Below are positions 8,270 to 10,231 of a DNA stretch of 10,231 nt, piece by piece. Position 1 is the stretch's first letter; every line of letters begins with the position of its first letter. The stretch is from Euperipatoides rowelli (taxonomy: Eukaryota > Onychophora > Udeonychophora > Euonychophora > Peripatopsidae): the NCBI GenBank assembly GCA_003024985.2, contig PXIH01S0018071.1; one strand, given 5' to 3'. The translations under genes and the position numbers were made by a program. Under the pieces are notes generated by a model, which saw only the letters and a program-made list of their open reading frames with translations, was not told the DNA's origin and made no database searches.

Positions 8270-8349
8270 CTGGTCAATCCATCTTTGATGTAATATAGAA
8301 GACACTCGGACATGAAAGGATCCTCATTTAAGTTGACCAAGTGTGGGGT
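8270..8349 (-). CDS. unc-104: Unc-104/KIF1A exon c: first strands of the FHA domain
   Basis: This 80-base exon holds 26 codons plus two bases. It begins with TPHLVNLNEDPFMSE and ends YYIKDGLT plus the AG of an Arg codon. The block is nearly identical across Unc-104, KIF1A and KIF1B and forms the first beta strands of the FHA domain. The acceptor is TTTCTTTTAG, with AG at 8351-8350, and the donor is CCAG|GTGAGA, with GT at 8269-8268, a near-consensus donor. The exon opens onto the 6.25 kb intron, and the shared Arg codon is completed by the first base of the exon at 2019. That rejoins the family's (L/I)TRVGR motif, which confirms the pairing across the large intron. Confidence 0.94.
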
Positions 8350-8435
8350 CTAAAAGAAACCAAGGAGTAAAAAAATAAATTGGAAGAATAAGGTCTGTTT
8401 TGAAATCATGATTAGCCTAATAAGAAGAAAAATAC
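8350..8435 (-). other. Short intron between exons b and c (86 bases)
   Basis: It runs from the donor GTATTT at 8435 to the acceptor TTTCTTTTAG ending at 8350. It is a phase 0 intron splitting FSPKK from TPHLV. Nothing else is seen. Confidence 0.92.
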
Positions 8436-8511
8436 CTTTTTAGGAGAGAAAACTCCAAGTGTGTTGCCATCACTACGAACGGCTACACCCATTTCCTGAA
8501 GCATTTCCTCT
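8436..8511 (-). CDS. unc-104: Unc-104/KIF1A exon b: end of coiled coil and FHA-flanking linker
   Basis: This 76-base exon supplies one base that completes the shared Arg codon and then 25 codons, reading [20 protein letters not shown] to FSPKK. The match to the family block reading roughly [17 protein letters not shown] is very close. The acceptor is TTTTTAAG, with AG at 8513-8512, and the donor is AAAAAG|GTATTT, with GT at 8435-8434, leaving phase 0. A second AG two bases inside the exon would break the frame, so it was not chosen. The segment ends the coiled coil and leads into the FHA domain. The FSPKK/TPHLV junction, where the next exon starts, is among the strongest family signatures. 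The flanking introns are 362 and 86 bases long. Confidence 0.93.
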
Positions 8512-8873
8512 CTTAAAAACAAAAACAGCAATTAGATCAAATTTAGAGCACAAACAAATCATTAATTTCAAAAAGTTAACATACAGTTATATAGAAGAAA
8601 TTAATAATTCTAAATTATGTAAAGTACAAATTAACCATTAATTTCAAATTAATTTTTATAACAAAAAAATTAATCATTAATTTCAAATCATTAATTTGTA
8701 TAGCACAAAATCATTGTCACTAATTTGAAAACGTTAATTTGAACACAACAATAAAAAATTCCAGAGAGTTATTTTAGTACCAGATATTACAATACCCTTC
8801 AACTACAAATTTGTTTCAAAACAACAATTACTTGATGCCAATTAGATTCGATTGTGTTGCATATTTCTATTAC
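8512..8873 (-). other. Intron between exons a and b (362 bases) with a degenerate repeat
   Basis: It runs from the donor GTAATA at 8873 to the acceptor TTTTTAAG ending at 8512, phase 2. Within it, about five degenerate copies of CATTAATTTCAAA occur at 8560, 8636, 8675, 8689 and in the variant forms near 8720-8745 (ACTAATTTGAAA, GTTAATTTGAA). The copies are irregularly spaced. No coding sequence is seen, and the plus-strand frame over 8459-8641 is an antisense shadow of exon b running into the intron. Confidence 0.85.
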
Positions 8874-9051
8874 CTTTGTAACCTGATTGCCTCTGTTTTC
8901 TTGAGTTTTTCTTCCCAGGTTTCATTCAATTCAGCTATTAATTTTTCAGATGCTTTTAGTCGGTCCATAGCATCTTCTCCCACTGCAGAAACTGAACTAG
9001 GTCGGTTACGGGTGAAATTTTCATAAGCTCCGGTAAGGTCAGGTAGAGAAT
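8874..9051 (-). CDS. unc-104: Unc-104/KIF1A exon a: linker and first coiled coil
   Basis: This 178-base exon enters in phase 1 after the acceptor TTTGATTTCAG (AG at 9053-9052) and leaves after two bases of an Arg codon at the donor AAAG|GTAATA (GT at 8873-8872). It encodes a Ser/Asn-rich linker ([12 protein letters not shown] and on) followed by the coiled coil, whose core [19 protein letters not shown] is one of the best conserved stretches of the Unc-104/KIF1 family. The hydrophobic residues Leu, Ile, Leu, Trp and Leu are spaced as in a heptad pattern and are flanked by many Glu and Lys residues. In the family this coiled coil follows the neck and helps switch between the inhibited and the dimeric active state. 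An open frame runs a few codons past the acceptor on the right, but those codons are intronic. There is no start codon here: this is an internal exon. Confidence 0.94.
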
Positions 9052-10231
9052 CTGAAATCAAGCAAAGTTAAATCAAATCCACCATAATCACATACATATA
9101 TACTGTATATATATTATTTTTAAAAAAGTAAAACTATTTATTTATAATATTTATTTATAAAGTATCAGAGATTATAATATAAATAAATTCCAGATATATC
9201 AGATACAGTATACCTATTCAAAATCTTTTTTTCTTTAAATAATACTTTTCATTTCTAAAATACTTAACAAAACACAACAATGATAAATAAATACTATTAA
9301 TACCGTACTGTTGATACCACCATCAATAAACTAAAAAAATTATCATATTTTAATCAAAATAGAAATGGGATGAGTTATATTTCTTTAATTAAAAAACATT
9401 TTGATTCAGAGCAGAATTGGAACCACAAATTCCCTCCCAATTCCAAGTAAAGCTTAACCCTTTTGTCTAAGAGAAAATTTCAACATTGGTTATCTGCTCA
9501 TTTACAGTAATTTGAAGTCATTTAGGGATAAATCTCTACATTTTTTAAATATAAATTTAATACAAATTCTAAATTCTATTTCACACAAGTAAGGCCAAAA
9601 TTTCAAAAAAGAAAAAAAAAAAAATCAGGAAAAATAATTTGTTATATTACGGTATTATTATGTAAATATAAAAAAATATTAAAACCCTATTAGTTTAATG
9701 TTTTTGTTTGTTTAATGTACTGTATAATATGTGTGCATTTTTAATTAAATATGAACTGAGCATCGGATATATTTTATAATTACAATTTAATAAATTAACA
9801 TTTACTGTAATTAAGAAATAATAATGACATGAAATTGTATTGCCAGCTTCTCTTGCCTATTATCAATAAATGTGCATTTGTCATAACGACATTACTTAGC
9901 TAGATTTTATCCTGGTACATCATAGACTTTTATGTCATGCTGAAAAAGTTAATCCTTCATTTTTTTTACTACCAACTATTAGGACTATAGCTACAATAAT
10001 AGCAGTCTATTACAGTGGTGCCATCTATGAGTAACTTTTTTAATAAGTTATTACAGATCGCTTCATACTGTATATACTGTATTTAGATTCCTTATTAAAA
10101 TAAAGTTTAAAAAATTTCAGATTCAATTATTTTTATCTCTGCTAGCTCTACGACATATTTGTTCATTTTTAATTTTGCACTCCCATTCATTTTGAAATAT
10201 ATGGTTGCCTAAAAGGGGGTTGTCCATAAAT
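9052..10231 (-). other. Intron before exon a (partial, runs off the right edge)
   Basis: The acceptor AG is at 9053-9052. The preceding family segment (end of the neck region, with a LIRELKDE-like block) was looked for on the minus strand and not found, so the previous exon lies outside. The stretch holds palindromes of the TATATACTGTATATA type at 9095-9115 and 10065-10084, and long A/T runs (for instance 9605-9624). Nothing else is supported. Confidence 0.75.

Larger units (their letters stand above)
1525..9051 (-). other. unc-104: Partial gene: kinesin-3 motor, Unc-104/KIF1A/KIF1B family (six internal exons)
   Basis: The six exons at 9051-8874, 8511-8436, 8349-8270, 2019-1928, 1821-1681 and 1572-1525 join in phase (entry phases 1, 2, 0, 2, 1, 1) into about 205 codons without a stop. 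The product matches the coiled coil 1 plus FHA region of Unc-104/KIF1A/KIF1B, with family blocks such as [55 protein letters not shown]. Family members are plus-end-directed microtubule motors that carry synaptic-vesicle precursors and dense-core vesicles along axons. The coiled coil and FHA domain are known to take part in dimerisation and autoinhibition. The motor domain (to the right) and the stalk and PH domain (to the left) lie outside the window. Invertebrates usually have one Unc-104 orthologue, hence the symbol. KIF1A versus KIF1B cannot be decided from this piece. Exon identity rests on remembered family sequence and splice signals. Confidence 0.93.

Noticed and set aside
8811-9026. 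71-codon plus-strand open frame
   Set aside because: It lies antisense to the well-supported coiled-coil exon at 8874-9051 and has no family resemblance.

Overview
This is a eukaryotic, strongly AT-rich window (roughly 70-75% A+T by eye) holding one internal piece of a single protein-coding gene on the minus strand. Six exons, 615 coding bases in all, read from right to left as a continuous part of a kinesin-3 motor of the Unc-104/KIF1A/KIF1B family. They cover the first coiled coil after the motor and neck region, then the forkhead-associated (FHA) domain and the start of the linker after it. The motor domain lies off the right edge and the rest of the tail off the left edge, so neither the promoter nor the 3' end is present. 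Every junction agrees in phase, five of the six donors are GT and one is GC. No other gene, tRNA, rRNA or CRISPR array could be supported.

The protein reads like an arthropod Unc-104. The base composition, a 6.25 kb intron full of simple repeats and small inverted repeats, and scattered TATATACTGTATATA-type palindromes would fit a crustacean or similar invertebrate, but the species cannot be settled from this window.

Layout, left to right: 1-1524 is the intron after the last visible exon. Positions 1525-2019 hold three closely spaced exons (FHA second half and linker) split by introns of about 106-108 bases. Positions 2020-8269 are one large intron. It contains, in order, a roughly 153-base tandem duplication that copies the exon's own 3' splice site, a 21-base triple repeat, a probable non-autonomous DNA transposon with 32-base terminal inverted repeats (4215-6123), a perfect 19-bp hairpin, and a foldback with arms of more than 200 bases (7331-7786). 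Positions 8270-9051 hold three further exons (start of the FHA domain, linker and coiled coil). Positions 9052-10231 are intron again.

The most interesting feature is the tandem duplication next to the exon at 1928-2019. The copied splice acceptor lies exactly 153 bases upstream in the transcript, has its own pyrimidine tract, and the stretch between the two acceptors is open in the gene's frame. Using it would insert 51 residues into the FHA domain. The GC donor at 1680-1679 and the long foldback, a possible double-stranded RNA source in a neuronal pre-mRNA, also deserve a second look.
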